Positions 1 through 9,390 are shown, counted from the stretch's first letter. The stretch: DNA of 64,000 nucleotides from Planctomycetota bacterium (GCA_018814045.1 JAHJAR010000293.1:1-64000); one strand, 5' to 3'. The notes: generated by a model not told the origin, from the sequence alone. Numbers and translations: made by a program.

Positions 1-2
1 CC

Positions 3-800
3 GACGCCGCCACCCCGATCGGACTCGAAGTGTCTCTGCCAGAGAACGCCGCCATGAGCGATTCGGCCGTAATGCTCGGCAACCGCGCCATCGTCGCTCT
101 GCCCAAAGGCGTCCAACCGCTGCGGCGCGAACGAAGTTGGGGTTGTGCCAGCGGCGGCGAGCCGCTGCCCGGCTGGGCGCGCCCGAAGAGCCCCTGTGAT
201 CCCGCCTTCGGGAACATTCGGGCCGGCATGGGCGGCGTACCGCTCATCTACCGGTTCGCAGTGCCCGCCGGCGAGGAGCGTACCGTCGTGCTCGGCTTCT
301 GCGAAAGCCACTGGACCAGCGCCGGCCAGCGCCCGCTCGAAATCTACGTGGAAGGGGCCGCCAAGTCCGACATCGACCCGATCGCCCGCTGGGGCCGGCA
401 CGGACCGGGCTGTTTGCGCTTCGCGGCGCGCGATGCCAACAGCGACGGCCGCCTTCAGGTCGTCATCGCCCCGCACCCGAACGCCGCGGACAAGAACACG
501 ATTCTCAATGTGCTGTGGGTTTTTATGCCGGACATATACGTCGATCCGGATGAGGTCCAGATCGGCAAGGCGCCCGAGGCCGAGTACCACGTTGACGTCG
601 GCGGCGAGACGGATCAACTGCTGTATGATGGCAGCAAGCTTAGCTACGAATTCCAGCTCGAGGCGGGCGGTCGACGCGAGTTGCTGTTTCTACTGGCCAG
701 TCCGGGGGCGCGCTCGGTTCCCGATCCCCAGACGATGGCCTGGACTTCGGACTCACTGCGCCAGGCGGCCGAAGAGGTGTGGGCCGGTCAGCGCGAGTAG
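3..800 (+). CDS. C-terminal part of a malectin-like beta-sandwich protein (5' truncated)
   Basis: The frame is open from the first bases of the window, so the true start lies upstream; the GTG at 30 is only the first possible start inside. The visible 265 residues hold one domain with short beta-rich stretches (RFAVPAGEERTVVLGFCESH, then PLEIYVEG, then a hydrophobic strand near the NVLWVFMPD segment). This resembles the malectin/galactose-binding fold often attached to planctomycete carbohydrate-active or peptidase proteins. No catalytic motif is visible. The stop is TAG, and a separate gene starts 108 bases later. The function is unknown; the fold is inferred from pattern only. Confidence 0.6.
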   Translation, partial: DAATPIGLEVSLPENAAMSDSAVMLGNRAIVALPKGVQPLRRERSWGCASGGEPLPGWARPKSPCDPAFGNIRAGMGGVPLIYRFAVPAGEERTVVLGFCESHWTSAGQRPLEIYVEGAAKSDIDPIARWGRHGPGCLRFAARDANSDGRLQVVIAPHPNAADKNTILNVLWVFMPDIYVDPDEVQIGKAPEAEYHVDVGGETDQLLYDGSKLSYEFQLEAGGRRELLFLLASPGARSVPDPQTMAWTSDSLRQAAEEVWAGQRE

Positions 801-908
801 GCAGCCGCACCGCCGGCTGGCAACACTCGCGTATACTGTGCGGTCCTGGTTCACCGGGTTCGCGCCGCCGAACGTGTGGATCCCGACTGCAACGGAAAGG
901 GACGATTC

Positions 909-3900
909 ATGAAGATCCTGGCGCTGCTATCGCTGGCCGTCTTGTTGCTACCCACCGCCTGTGCCGCGCAGCTCACCCAGTCCCAGGACGCGCCCGCGCG
1001 CGCCATCGCGACACCCCCCGACACAGCGACTCAGCCTGCTCAGACCACCACCACTCAGGCTGCTAGCCAGCCCACGGACGAAGAAGAAGACAAGGGCCCG
1101 ATGTCGGCGGGCACGTTCGCTGGTCTCAAGCTGCGCTCAATCGGCCCGGCGTTGATGTCCGGGCGCGTCGCGGACTTTGCCGTCGACCCCCAGAATCGCC
1201 GGCACTACTTCGTCGCCGTCGCGTCGGGCGGCGTGTGGAAGACCACCAACGCCGGCACGACCTGGAAACCCGTCTTCGACGGCCAGGGTTCCTACTCGAT
1301 TGGCTGCGTAACCATGGACCCGCAGAATCCGTCCGTCGTTTGGGTGGGCACCGGCGAGAACAACAGCCAGCGCAGCGTCGGCTTCGGCGATGGCGTCTAC
1401 CGCAGCCGTGATGGCGGCAACACCTGGGAAAACGTCGGACTCAAGGAATCCGAGCACATCGGCATGATCACCATCGATCCGCGCGACTCGAACAGCGTCT
1501 ACGTCGCCGCCCAGGGACCGCTGTGGCGCGCCGGAGGCGAGCGCGGGCTCTACAAAACCAGCGACGGCGGCGCAAGCTGGCAGCGCATCCTGCACATCAG
1601 CGACGACACCGGCGTCAACGAGATCCACCTCGATCCGCGCAACCCGGATGTCCTCTACGCTTCCGCGTATCAGCGCCGCCGGCACACGTGGACCTTGATC
1701 GATGGCGGGCCCGAGTCGGCCATCTACAAGTCCACCGACGCCGGACAAACCTGGCGCAAGATCAACCGCGGGCTGCCCGAGGTCGAATTGGGACGGATCG
1801 GTTTGGCCGTCTCGCCGGCCAAGCCGGACGTCGTCTACGCCATCGTCGAGGCGGCCGACGGCCAGGACGGCTTCTTCCGCTCCACCGATCGCGGTGAGAC
1901 CTGGGAGAAACGCAGCGGATACAAGACCACCAGCGCGCAGTACTACAACGAAATCGTATGTGACCCGCTGGAAGCCGAACGCGTCTATGTCCTGGACACT
2001 GTCCTCCACGTGACCAACGACGGGGGGGCAACGTTTCGGCCCGTGCCGCGGCAGTTCCGTCACGTGGACGATCACGCCCTTTGGATCGATCCAGGCGACA
2101 ACGACTATCTCCTGGTCGGCTGCGACGGCGGTGTCTACGAGAGCCTCGACCGCGGGGAAAGCTGGAACTACAAGCCCAACCTCCCGGTCACACAGTTCTA
2201 TCGCGTCAGTGTCGACAACTCCACGCCTTTCTACTTCGTCTACGGCGGAACGCAGGACAACAACTCCGTCGGCGGCCCCTCGCGCACAACCGACCGCATC
2301 GGCATCGCCAACGAACACTGGTTCGTCACCGTCGGCGGCGACGGCTACGAGACCCAGGTTGATCCCGAAGATCCCAATACCGTCTACAGCCAATGGCAAT
2401 ACGGGGGCCTGGTGCGCTACGACCGGCGCAGCGGCGAAATACTCGACATCAAGCCGCGTGAACTGCCCGGCGAAGAGGGTTACCGCTGGAACTGGGATTC
2501 GCCCCTGCTCCTGAGCCCGCATGACCACAAGCGCCTTTACTTCGCCGCCAATATCCTGTTTCGCTCCGACGATCGCGGCGTGAGTTGGACCGCGATCAGC
2601 GGCGACCTGACCCGCCAGATCGACCGCAACCAGCTCGAAGTGATGGGCCGCATTCAACCCCCCGACGCCGTCGACAAGCACAACCACACGTCCTTCTACG
2701 GCAATTGCGTCGCGCTGAGCGAGTCACCGCTCGTCGAAGACCTGCTCTATGTCGGCACCGACGACGGCCTGGTCCAGGTGACCGAGAATGGCGGGCAGAC
2801 GTGGCGCCGCATCGAGAGCTTCCCCGGCGTGCCCGACATGAGCTACGTCAGTTGCCTCACCGCCTCTCGGCACGACGCGAACACCGTCTACGCCGCCTTC
2901 GACAATCACAAGCAAGGCGATTTCAAACCGTACCTGCTCGTCAGCAATGATCGCGGCCACACTTGGACATCGATCGCGGGCGATCTGCCCGAGCGCGACT
3001 GCGTCTATTCGATCGCGCAGGATCATGTCAAGCCTGAAATCCTGTTCGCCGGCACCGAGTTCGGCGCGTACTTCACGGTCGACGGCGGTCAAAAGTGGAT
3101 CAGGCTCACGGGCGGCGTGCCGACCATCGCGGTGCGCGATATCGCGATCCAACGCCGCGAGAACGACCTTGTCCTCGGCACGTTCGGACGCGGGTTCTAC
3201 ATTCTCGACGACTACACGCCGCTACGACACGTCAGCGAAGAAACGCTCGAGCGTGACGTGCTCGTCTTTCCGGTCAAGGACGCGCTACGCTACATCGAAT
3301 CCAACCGTCTCGGTGGTGGATCCGGGCGCGGCTCGCAAGGGGCAGCGTTTTTCGCCGCCGAAAACCCGCCTTACGGCGCGGTGTTCACCTACTACCGGAA
3401 GGAGAAACTCACGACGCGCAAGGAGCGCCGCCACGAAGCCGAGAAAGAGGCTGTCAAGGCCGGCCGGACGCAGCCCTATCCGACACTCGACGAGCTCCGC
3501 GCCGAGGACGAGGAGAAGGAGCCCACCATTCTACTGACCGTCCGCGACGAGGATGGCGAGGTCGTGCGGCGTCTGAGCGGACCGCGTGAGAAGGGCATTC
3601 ACCGCGTCGCCTGGGATCTGCGCTACCCGGCTTCCACGCCCATCAGCCTGAGCGTCCCCCAGGACCGCCCGCCCTGGTGGCGTCCCCCGTCCGGGCCGCT
3701 CACGCTGCCGGGGGCGTACACGGTCACTCTGGCAAAACGTGTTGATGGCGTCATCACGCCATTGGCCGATCCACAGCCGTTCCAGGTCATTCCGCTCGAG
3801 TTGGCGACTTTCGCCGCGACCGAGCGCCCGGCCGTGCTGGCGTTTCAGAAGAGGGTCGCCCGTCTGCAACGCGCCGTACAGGGCGCGCTGCGCGCCGCCG

Positions 3901-4295
3901 ACGACGCACAGAACCGGCTGGCACATATTCGTGGGGCGATAACCGAAACCCCCGAGGCTGATCTCGCGCTGTTGGCGGAGACCAAGGCGCTCGAGCAGAG
4001 GCTGAGAGACCTGCTCATCCGACTGCGGGGTGACAGCACGCGACAGAAACGTATGGAACCCACGCCGCCTTCAATCAACGAGCGTGTCCAGCAGATCGTC
4101 GGCCAATGGAACACGACGACCGTGCCAACGCAGACTCATCACGATGCCTACCGCTACGCCGGCGCGGAGTTTGCCGAGATGCTCCCGGCCCTGCGGACGT
4201 TGATCGAGACGGATTTGAAGGCCCTGGAAGCCCGACTAGAAGCCGCCGGCGCGCCGTGGACGCCCGGCCGTATCCCGGTCTGGGAGATGGAATAG
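909..4295 (+). CDS. Secreted VPS10/sortilin-like Asp-box beta-propeller protein
   Basis: A protein of 1128 residues. I chose the ATG at 909 over the in-frame GTG at 876 because it follows GGAAAGG at a good distance and starts a classic signal peptide (MKILALLSLAVLLLPTACAA), which may be a lipoprotein signal ending at the Cys. The body carries about ten Asp-box motifs of the S-x-D-x-G-x-T-W type (for example SRDGGNTW, STDAGQTW, SNDRGHTW, TENGGQTW). This is the repeat of sialidase/BNR and sortilin propellers, and there is enough here for two propellers. The last 350 residues are different: a charged linker, a beta-sandwich segment around GIHRVAWDLRYP, then helices. Proteins of this layout are annotated as glycosyl hydrolases, but no catalytic residues can be assigned. 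A role in extracellular binding is equally possible. Confidence 0.85.
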   Translation: MKILALLSLAVLLLPTACAAQLTQSQDAPARAIATPPDTATQPAQTTTTQAASQPTDEEEDKGPMSAGTFAGLKLRSIGPALMSGRVADFAVDPQNRRHYFVAVASGGVWKTTNAGTTWKPVFDGQGSYSIGCVTMDPQNPSVVWVGTGENNSQRSVGFGDGVYRSRDGGNTWENVGLKESEHIGMITIDPRDSNSVYVAAQGPLWRAGGERGLYKTSDGGASWQRILHISDDTGVNEIHLDPRNPDVLYASAYQRRRHTWTLIDGGPESAIYKSTDAGQTWRKINRGLPEVELGRIGLAVSPAKPDVVYAIVEAADGQDGFFRSTDRGETWEKRSGYKTTSAQYYNEIVCDPLEAERVYVLDTVLHVTNDGGATFRPVPRQFRHVDDHALWIDPGDNDYLLVGCDGGVYESLDRGESWNYKPNLPVTQFYRVSVDNSTPFYFVYGGTQDNNSVGGPSRTTDRIGIANEHWFVTVGGDGYETQVDPEDPNTVYSQWQYGGLVRYDRRSGEILDIKPRELPGEEGYRWNWDSPLLLSPHDHKRLYFAANILFRSDDRGVSWTAISGDLTRQIDRNQLEVMGRIQPPDAVDKHNHTSFYGNCVALSESPLVEDLLYVGTDDGLVQVTENGGQTWRRIESFPGVPDMSYVSCLTASRHDANTVYAAFDNHKQGDFKPYLLVSNDRGHTWTSIAGDLPERDCVYSIAQDHVKPEILFAGTEFGAYFTVDGGQKWIRLTGGVPTIAVRDIAIQRRENDLVLGTFGRGFYILDDYTPLRHVSEETLERDVLVFPVKDALRYIESNRLGGGSGRGSQGAAFFAAENPPYGAVFTYYRKEKLTTRKERRHEAEKEAVKAGRTQPYPTLDELRAEDEEKEPTILLTVRDEDGEVVRRLSGPREKGIHRVAWDLRYPASTPISLSVPQDRPPWWRPPSGPLTLPGAYTVTLAKRVDGVITPLADPQPFQVIPLELATFAATERPAVLAFQKRVARLQRAVQGALRAADDAQNRLAHIRGAITETPEADLALLAETKALEQRLRDLLIRLRGDSTRQKRMEPTPPSINERVQQIVGQWNTTTVPTQTHHDAYRYAGAEFAEMLPALRTLIETDLKALEARLEAAGAPWTPGRIPVWEME

Positions 4296-4326
4296 AATCG
4301 CCAGTCCGCTGCAATAGACCAGTATC

Positions 4327-5469
4327 TCAACGCCGGTGCAGCACTGCGATCATGCCAAAGACGAGCAACACAAAGGTGCCCGGCTCGGGAATGTGCGCAA
4401 TCCAGGCCTCGTTGTCGGAACAGCCGACGATCGTACGACCGTCGGCGGAGATGCCCTTGGCAAAACTGAGATGCCAACCGGTTAGGTCGAGGTCGTAGTC
4501 CTGTTCCAGGACCTCCTTGAGGTCGCGCATGCCCTGCTGCTCGTCCCAGATGAAGGCGAAGGGATCGCCGGTTCTGGCCGTTGAACCGACCACAACGGAG
4601 CCGTCGCCAGAAACCGCCCAGGCCCCGCTCTTGAACGAGCGTCCGGGGATGAATCCGAGGTTGACCATGCCGGTTGCTTCGGTCCAGCGAAACGCGCCGC
4701 CGCCGGCGTCGCCCGGATCACCGTGGCCGACGATGACGGAGCCATCGTCCGAAACGTCGATCGCGTCGCTACTAAACCGACCGCCCGGGAAGTCTCCCAG
4801 CCCGACCATTTGGCCGTCTTCCCAGCGGAAGGCCTCGCCGAAGTCGGACTGTGCAGATGTACTGGTCCCGACAATCACGGCGCCGTCGGCTGATGCGGCG
4901 CGCGCGCAGCTGCCGCTACCACCCGGCAGCACGCCGAGTCCCTTCATGCCGCCAGTTTCTGTCCAGCGAAACGCCCGGTTTCCCGTGGCCCCGGCGCCGA
5001 CGCCAACGATGGCGAGACCGTCCGCCGAGATGCCGTGTGCGAGGCTGTAAAACGAGCCGCCATTCAGGTCTCCCAGCCCGGTCATGCCTTCCGACGGCGT
5101 CCACCGAAACGCCTCTAGGTCGTCGCCGACATTCTCACTCGCGCCCACAATCACCGACCCGTCTGCTGAGACGCCGTACGCTTCGCTGCGACGGTTCCAG
5201 CCGCCCAGGCCGCCGAGGCCTACCATCCCCTCGTCGCGCGTCCAGCGAAACGCCTCCATTTCCCACTGCGAAGACCACGCGGAGTCACTGATGCCCACCA
5301 CGGTCGACCCGTCAGCCGACACATCGTATGCTTGGCTGTAGTACCCGCCGCCGGGCAAATCGCCGAGGCCCATGAAGAACGGCTCATCGGCCAACGCGGC
5401 TTCCGCGAATAGCCAGCACAAGGCTAGGAGGGCAGCTTCAACCACGGCATGTCTCAGAGTGTGCCTCAT
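4327..5469 (-). CDS. HAF-repeat propeller protein with PEP-CTERM anchor
   Basis: A protein of 380 residues starting with a signal peptide. The body is six to seven repeats of about 50 residues, each with the pattern AFRWT-x-GM-x-GLG followed by VSADGSVIVG, the extracellular HAF repeat. The C-terminus reads IPEPGTFVLLVFGMIAVLHR, a textbook PEP-CTERM signal (PEP, hydrophobic helix, basic end) recognised by exosortase. The ATG at 5469 overlaps the TGA of the upstream frameshifted gene as ATGA, so the two are probably translationally coupled; a GTG two codons earlier is the alternative. It is likely a surface or extracellular-matrix protein. No exosortase is encoded in the window. Confidence 0.85.
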   Translation of the reverse strand: MRHTLRHAVVEAALLALCWLFAEAALADEPFFMGLGDLPGGGYYSQAYDVSADGSTVVGISDSAWSSQWEMEAFRWTRDEGMVGLGGLGGWNRRSEAYGVSADGSVIVGASENVGDDLEAFRWTPSEGMTGLGDLNGGSFYSLAHGISADGLAIVGVGAGATGNRAFRWTETGGMKGLGVLPGGSGSCARAASADGAVIVGTSTSAQSDFGEAFRWEDGQMVGLGDFPGGRFSSDAIDVSDDGSVIVGHGDPGDAGGGAFRWTEATGMVNLGFIPGRSFKSGAWAVSGDGSVVVGSTARTGDPFAFIWDEQQGMRDLKEVLEQDYDLDLTGWHLSFAKGISADGRTIVGCSDNEAWIAHIPEPGTFVLLVFGMIAVLHRR

Positions 5470-6894
5470 GGCCACAGAATCCGATTTGACAAGATCGCCT
5501 CGTCGCGCGGCTTACCGCCGCGCATCCCATCGCCAGGCAGTGGTTCAAGGGCAGGGGCCGTGCCCATGTAGACGGGTACCACGAGATCGCCGCAGTGTGT
5601 CAGCCCGCTGTAATCGCCGATGAACTCTCGCGACTTCAGATCCGCGGTGTCGATTGCTACGCCGAGCGAGTGCTCAGTGAACACCAGCGAAGCGCTGTCG
5701 TCCGCCCAGGCGTAGAGAACTTCGAGCTCGAAATCGAATGGGTACTGAGCACCGTGAGGGTCATTTCGGGTGTCGTACCAGATGACATGCACGCGGTCAT
5801 TCGCATCGATGGTGACGCATGGCATGAACTGATCGTACAAGAGCGGCTCGTTCCAGGGTCCATCCTGGTTTACGCGCACGCGGCCTTCCCACGAGGCGCC
5901 GCCGTCCGTCGAGCGCATGATGTAGATGTCCATGTCCCCGTCATGGGTGAAGGGGTCTTCAGGGCCCGTACGGTCATTGAACACCAGGAACAACCTCTGT
6001 GGGTCGTTTGGATTGACCGCCATGTGAGCGATGCTTGGGATGCGGAACGAGCCCGGGCACATATCCGTTGAAGTAGATCTCGTTGGAGGGATGGAACGGC
6101 TCGTTGAGCGCAGCGAGCTGTTCGAACGTGAACCCGCCGTTCTCGTAACCCCGCACCAACCGGTAATGCGGCTCCGCAGCACCGGGCGGCTCGATGTAAA
6201 GCACGAGCAGATCGCCATTTGCGCCCGCCACCGGATTGGCGACGAAGCCGGTCACGGGCGTTTCGCCGACCTTGATGGTCTTGAATCCGTGGTTGGGGGA
6301 TTCCGCCCATTCCGTCCCGTCCAACGAGCGTGCGTAGTACATCTTGCTGTTACCGCCGTCGTGGACTGTGACGTAGAAGTACGGATCGACCCAGGCCACC
6401 ACGGGAAAATCGAGCGAGCTGGGGACCGCCTCGCCCCACTCGATACCTACCGGCGCATTGAACACAGCGGAGCCGTTCGGCATTCGAATGGCAAAGACCT
6501 CCGCCTGGTAGAATACAGTGGACGCCACGTACGTTGCGAGAAACGTCCCGTCATCGGCGACGGTGACCCGGGGGTCCATGCCTCCCTGGAAGCCTGTGGG
6601 CAGTGGTGCAAGAGCCTCTACCCACGTTTGCCCCGAGTCTGTGCTCACACCGTACCAAAACTTCTCCAGCGATTCTGCCATCCAAATGGCCACGAGCTTG
6701 GTGTCGCCACCGCCGAGCGGGTGTGCCGCCACGTCGACCTCGTGTACAGCGGTCCTGGCTGGACCTATCCCCACAATTGCCCTGGGCTCGATCGTGGGCT
6801 GCGCGAACGTGTGCAGCCCGCCCGCCAGAATCACCAACAGGGTTGCAAGTGCCCGCTCGACATGAGAACCTCTCTGAATTGACGCCGTGTCCAT
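5466..6894 (-). pseudogene. Secreted sialidase/BNR-like protein, interrupted by a one-base frameshift
   Basis: Two overlapping frames form one protein. The first (from ATG 6894) has a signal peptide (ERALATLLVILAGGLHTFAQ) and propeller-like repeats, including STDSGQTW and RSLDGTEW, and runs up to YFNGYVPG. The second picks up at once with SFRIPSIAHMAVNPNDPQR and continues through RSTDGGASW to the stop at 5466. Both frames read well only on their own side of GCCCGGGC at 6051-6058. Removing one base there gives an uninterrupted reading of 475 codons, and 1429 bases is one more than a multiple of three. A GAGG Shine-Dalgarno sits 6 bases before ATG 6894. Either the gene is freshly inactivated or the base is a sequencing error in a C/G run. 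It is followed by the HAF/PEP-CTERM gene with an ATGA overlap. Confidence 0.8.
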
Positions 6895-7057
6895 GGCTGA
6901 CCTCGAGAGCAAGGACGTGCCCCGCACCAGCCCCCAGGTACACCTTCCCCTGAAGAACACGCTTCGCGGGGTTCAATAATGCTATGGTCTGAAATCGCAT
7001 CGGGTCAAATGAAGAATCCGCAGCGACCCAGTGTGGGGTGCCCGCGCATTACAACCA

Positions 7058-7187
7058 AGCATGGGTGCCCCACCCGTTCCAAGGGCGGGGGACCGGCTCG
7101 ATCGTCAGATGGTCTTCGTCATTCAGGTCCGTCCCCCATTCCGGTCGTCCGCCCGTGAAACGAACGAGACTGGATGGGCACCCACGC
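7058..7187. repeat. Imperfect inverted repeat in a gene-free stretch
   Basis: The 304-base gap between the sialidase-like gene and msrA (6895-7198) contains no gene. It holds two arms, CATGGGTGCCC at 7060-7070 and GGATGGGCACCCACG at 7172-7186, that are complementary over about 13 of 15 bases, with a related TGGGGTGCCC at 7034-7043. The role is unknown; it may be a dispersed-repeat remnant. Confidence 0.4.
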
Positions 7188-7198
7188 CGAGTAGCCCC

Positions 7199-7903
7199 CT
7201 ACGGCTTCTCCGATTCCGGCTCCCGCGAGCGGCCGGGCTTCAGGAGTTCGCGCGGGCCATAGCTCACGCCGCCGCACGAGCCGCGTGCGCATTTCGTCAG
7301 GTACTGCTGGTGGTACTCCTCCGCCCGGTAGAACGGGCCGGCGGCGGTAATTTCGGTCACGATCGGGCGGGGGAAGCGGCCCGACAGCGTCAGCCGCTCG
7401 CGCGACGCTTCCGCAGCGGCCTTCTGCACGGGCGAGTGATAGAAGATCGCCGAGCGATATTGCGTTCCGACGTCCGGTCCCTGTCGGTTCGGCGTCGTCG
7501 GATCGTGGCGGTCCCAGAACACGTTTAACAGCTGCTCATACGAAACCACCGTGGGGTCGTACTCGACACGCACCACCTCGGCATGCCCGGTCTGCTTGCC
7601 GCAAACGTCCTCGTAGCTCGGGTTGGCCAGGGTTCCGCCTGAATAGCCGACATCCGTGCTGATCACGCCGTTCACGTGCCGGAACGTCTCCTCCACGCCC
7701 CAGAAACACCCGGCGGCGAAAGTGGCGATCTCCGTGTTCTCACCGGTCACTTGGGCAACCTCCACTGACTTGGGATCCGCGTTCCCAAGTCTTGAACCGC
7801 TATCGGACGATGATGTAGGCGGACCTGCGGGGCAACACGGCTGCCCCGAACATGCGATGCCGCTCATGATCAAAGTCACTCCCGCCACAGCGGCCGCCAG
7901 CAT
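7199..7903 (-). CDS. msrA: Peptide-methionine (S)-S-oxide reductase MsrA, exported form
   Basis: Repairs oxidised methionine by reducing the S-sulfoxide. The MsrA domain starts with the hallmark [11 protein letters not shown], whose Cys (residue 66) is the catalytic nucleophile. It is followed by [35 protein letters not shown] and YHQQYL, all conserved in the family; Cys pairs in KCARGSC near the end may resolve the disulfide. The ATG at 7903 gives 234 residues and a hydrophobic leader ending in SGIACSG, so the enzyme probably acts in the periplasm, perhaps as a lipoprotein. The frame is open further upstream to 8062, and an ATG at 8014 has a GGAG site, but that extension runs through a dispersed repeat, so I prefer the shorter protein. 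No msrB is adjacent. Confidence 0.93.
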   Translation of the reverse strand: MLAAAVAGVTLIMSGIACSGQPCCPAGPPTSSSDSGSRLGNADPKSVEVAQVTGENTEIATFAAGCFWGVEETFRHVNGVISTDVGYSGGTLANPSYEDVCGKQTGHAEVVRVEYDPTVVSYEQLLNVFWDRHDPTTPNRQGPDVGTQYRSAIFYHSPVQKAAAEASRERLTLSGRFPRPIVTEITAAGPFYRAEEYHQQYLTKCARGSCGGVSYGPRELLKPGRSREPESEKP

Positions 7904-7940
7904 GCGCCAGTCGCTAAGAGCGCCTGACAAGACTAGTTTG

Positions 7941-8012
7941 GCACGGGCTAATAGCCCGCGCAGCCCCGGTCGTTGGCCAGTGCCACAAGCAGAGGTGATC
8001 GACGCTCTAAGC
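7941..8012 (+). repeat. Dispersed repeat R2, copy A
   Basis: Begins with the hairpin GCACGGGCTAATAGCCCGCG and continues through CACAAGC, GTGAT and CGCTCT at the same spacing (within one base) as a second copy at 9211-9280. It lies in the gap upstream of msrA. Confidence 0.6.
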
Positions 8013-8076
8013 ATCCCATTATCTCCAGCCGACACCAGGCGCCACCTGCCCTGGGCCGCCAATCCTGGCTACGTGC

Positions 8077-8101
8077 AGCCGGCCCGCGTAACGGGCCGGC
8101 T
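8077..8101. repeat. Perfect 10-bp hairpin between msrA and the flagellin gene
   Basis: AGCCGGCCCG and CGGGCCGGCT form a perfect stem around a CGTAA loop. There is no T-tract on either side, so it is not a standard terminator. The surrounding 490 bases between the two divergent genes hold no other gene, only repeat R2 copy A and two CCGATAA boxes. Confidence 0.55.
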
Positions 8102-8323
8102 CGGTCTCAAGCACGCTGAGGCCAATCGCATCTCGCATCACTGAATGTAACCGATAAGGCCGCCGCTCAATTCCCACGCGCGCCGCGCAGCCCCTGCCCT
8201 GGGTTCAGCCGCAGCCACTCCGCCCAACGTGCCCGCCGGCCACGCGCGGCGCGCGCTGCGGCTGAGCAGACCCACAAGGTGCATTATGGCACGTTGTGCG
8301 GCGCCCCGGCACGCGCCCCCCTA

Positions 8324-8330
8324 CCGATAA
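8324..8330 (+). promoter_or_regulatory. Possible sigma-28-type -10 box (CCGATAA) upstream of the flagellin gene
   Basis: CCGATAA matches the -10 part of flagellar sigma-28 (FliA) promoters and lies 67 bases before the flagellin start; a second CCGATAA is at 8151-8157. I see no good TAAA -35 box at the expected spacing in either case, so this is only a suggestion. Confidence 0.2.
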
Positions 8331-8397
8331 CCACACCACGCGCAAACATCGCGCGCTTTCTTTTGCACCCGCTCCGAAACCATGCAAGACTGCCTGT

Positions 8398-9195
8398 ATG
8401 ATCGGTGCGGTTTCCAACAACACGTTCCCCTTCCAGGTGCAGTACAAGAACAACCTCAAACAGCAGAACGAGGTGCTCACGCGCCTGGCAACCGGGTGGC
8501 GCATCAACTCCGGCAAGGATGATCCCGCCGGCCTGATCGCGGCCACACAACTCGAGACAGAGATAGCGGCCCTCGACGCGGAGAGCCGCGCAATCCAGCG
8601 CACACAAGCCAACGCGAACATCACGGAAGGACACGCGCGCCAGATCTCGGGCATGATGAGCGACCTTCGCCGGCTGACTGTCGCCAGCGCGAACACCGGC
8701 GGCATGAGCGACGCCGAAATCCAGGCCAACCAGCTCGAGATCGATGCCTTGGCGGCGAACGTCCAGCGCTTCGCGCAGGACACCATCTCCAGCCTGGACG
8801 GCATCAGTCTGCCCGACAACGGCAACGCGGAGGTTGCCGAGCAGTTGCGCGCGGCGGCGCAGTCCGCGGCCACACTGGCCAGCGGCGGGGAAAACGATCT
8901 GCGCAGCGGCAATTTCGAGGCGGCGGAGACCGCTATTCGCGAGGCGACAACAGCCGTCGCTGAAGCCCGCGGCCGCATCGGCGCGTACCAGAAGCACACG
9001 CTCGAATCGCGGCAGAATTCACTGGCGGTGGAGCGTGAGAACCTGGCGGCCGCACACAGCCGCATCCGCGACGCCGACTTTGCCGAAGAAACGAGCAATC
9101 TGGCCCGCTCTCAGGTGCTGACAGCCAGCAGCCTGCGAGTCCTGAAGGTTGCGAATAACACCGCCGGTTCGGTGCTCAGCCTGTTGTCGCAGTAG
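8398..9195 (+). CDS. fliC: Short flagellin
   Basis: The structural subunit of the flagellar filament, 265 residues. The N-terminal D0/D1 helices show the family pattern (LATGWRINSGKDDPAGLIAA, then RTQANANITEGHARQISGMM). The C-terminal half repeats it in mirror image (RIGAYQKHTLESR, SRIRDADFAEETSNLAR, QVLTASSLRVLKVAN). The variable central region is almost absent, so this is a minimal flagellin made mostly of the coiled-coil core. The ATG at 8398 was chosen because the flagellin homology starts there. No Shine-Dalgarno is obvious. No other flagellar genes are nearby. Confidence 0.93.
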   Translation: MIGAVSNNTFPFQVQYKNNLKQQNEVLTRLATGWRINSGKDDPAGLIAATQLETEIAALDAESRAIQRTQANANITEGHARQISGMMSDLRRLTVASANTGGMSDAEIQANQLEIDALAANVQRFAQDTISSLDGISLPDNGNAEVAEQLRAAAQSAATLASGGENDLRSGNFEAAETAIREATTAVAEARGRIGAYQKHTLESRQNSLAVERENLAAAHSRIRDADFAEETSNLARSQVLTASSLRVLKVANNTAGSVLSLLSQ

Positions 9196-9210
9196 GTGCC
9201 CGCGTCTGTT

Positions 9211-9280
9211 GCACGGGCTAATGGCCTGTGCAGCAGCGCCGTGGGACGGAGCTACAAGCGGATGTGATAGTCGCTCTTGG
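9211..9280 (+). repeat. Dispersed repeat R2, copy B
   Basis: Starts 15 bases after the flagellin stop with the hairpin GCACGGGCTAATGGCCTGTG and matches the copy at 7941 through CTACAAGC, GTGAT and CGCTCT. The hairpin could help end flagellin transcription, although it has no T-tract. Confidence 0.6.
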
Positions 9281-9339
9281 GGCAGCTCAAAAACCCTGCT
9301 CTTAGCAAGACCGCGCGCGCGCGCGGACAAGCCGGTTCT

Positions 9340-9390
9340 GTCAACCGCTCCCTCACGGTCGCGGCTCGGTCTTCAAGGTCGCGGCTCGGT
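9340..9390 (+). repeat. Dispersed hairpin repeat R1, right-arm fragment
   Basis: CAACCGCTCCCTCACGGTCG continuing to CGGCTC is the right arm of the R1 repeat that is complete at 30235-30312 and 56061-56138. A second short piece (GGTCGCGGCTCGG) follows at once. The left arm is missing. Confidence 0.6.

Noticed and set aside
1137-2687. Long open frame of over 500 codons on the minus strand inside the Asp-box propeller gene
   Set aside because: Antisense shadow caused by GC-rich third positions; no ribosome site, low-complexity Val/Ala/Asp composition, and the plus-strand frame is clearly a real protein.
7199-7903. MsrA as a selenoprotein because selB is nearby
   Set aside because: The catalytic position is a normal Cys codon in GCFWG; no in-frame TGA.
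7904-8062. Longer MsrA start at ATG 8014 with a GGAG site
   Set aside because: The extra 37 residues are encoded by dispersed repeat R2 and do not look like an export signal; ATG 7903 directly starts one. Not fully excluded.
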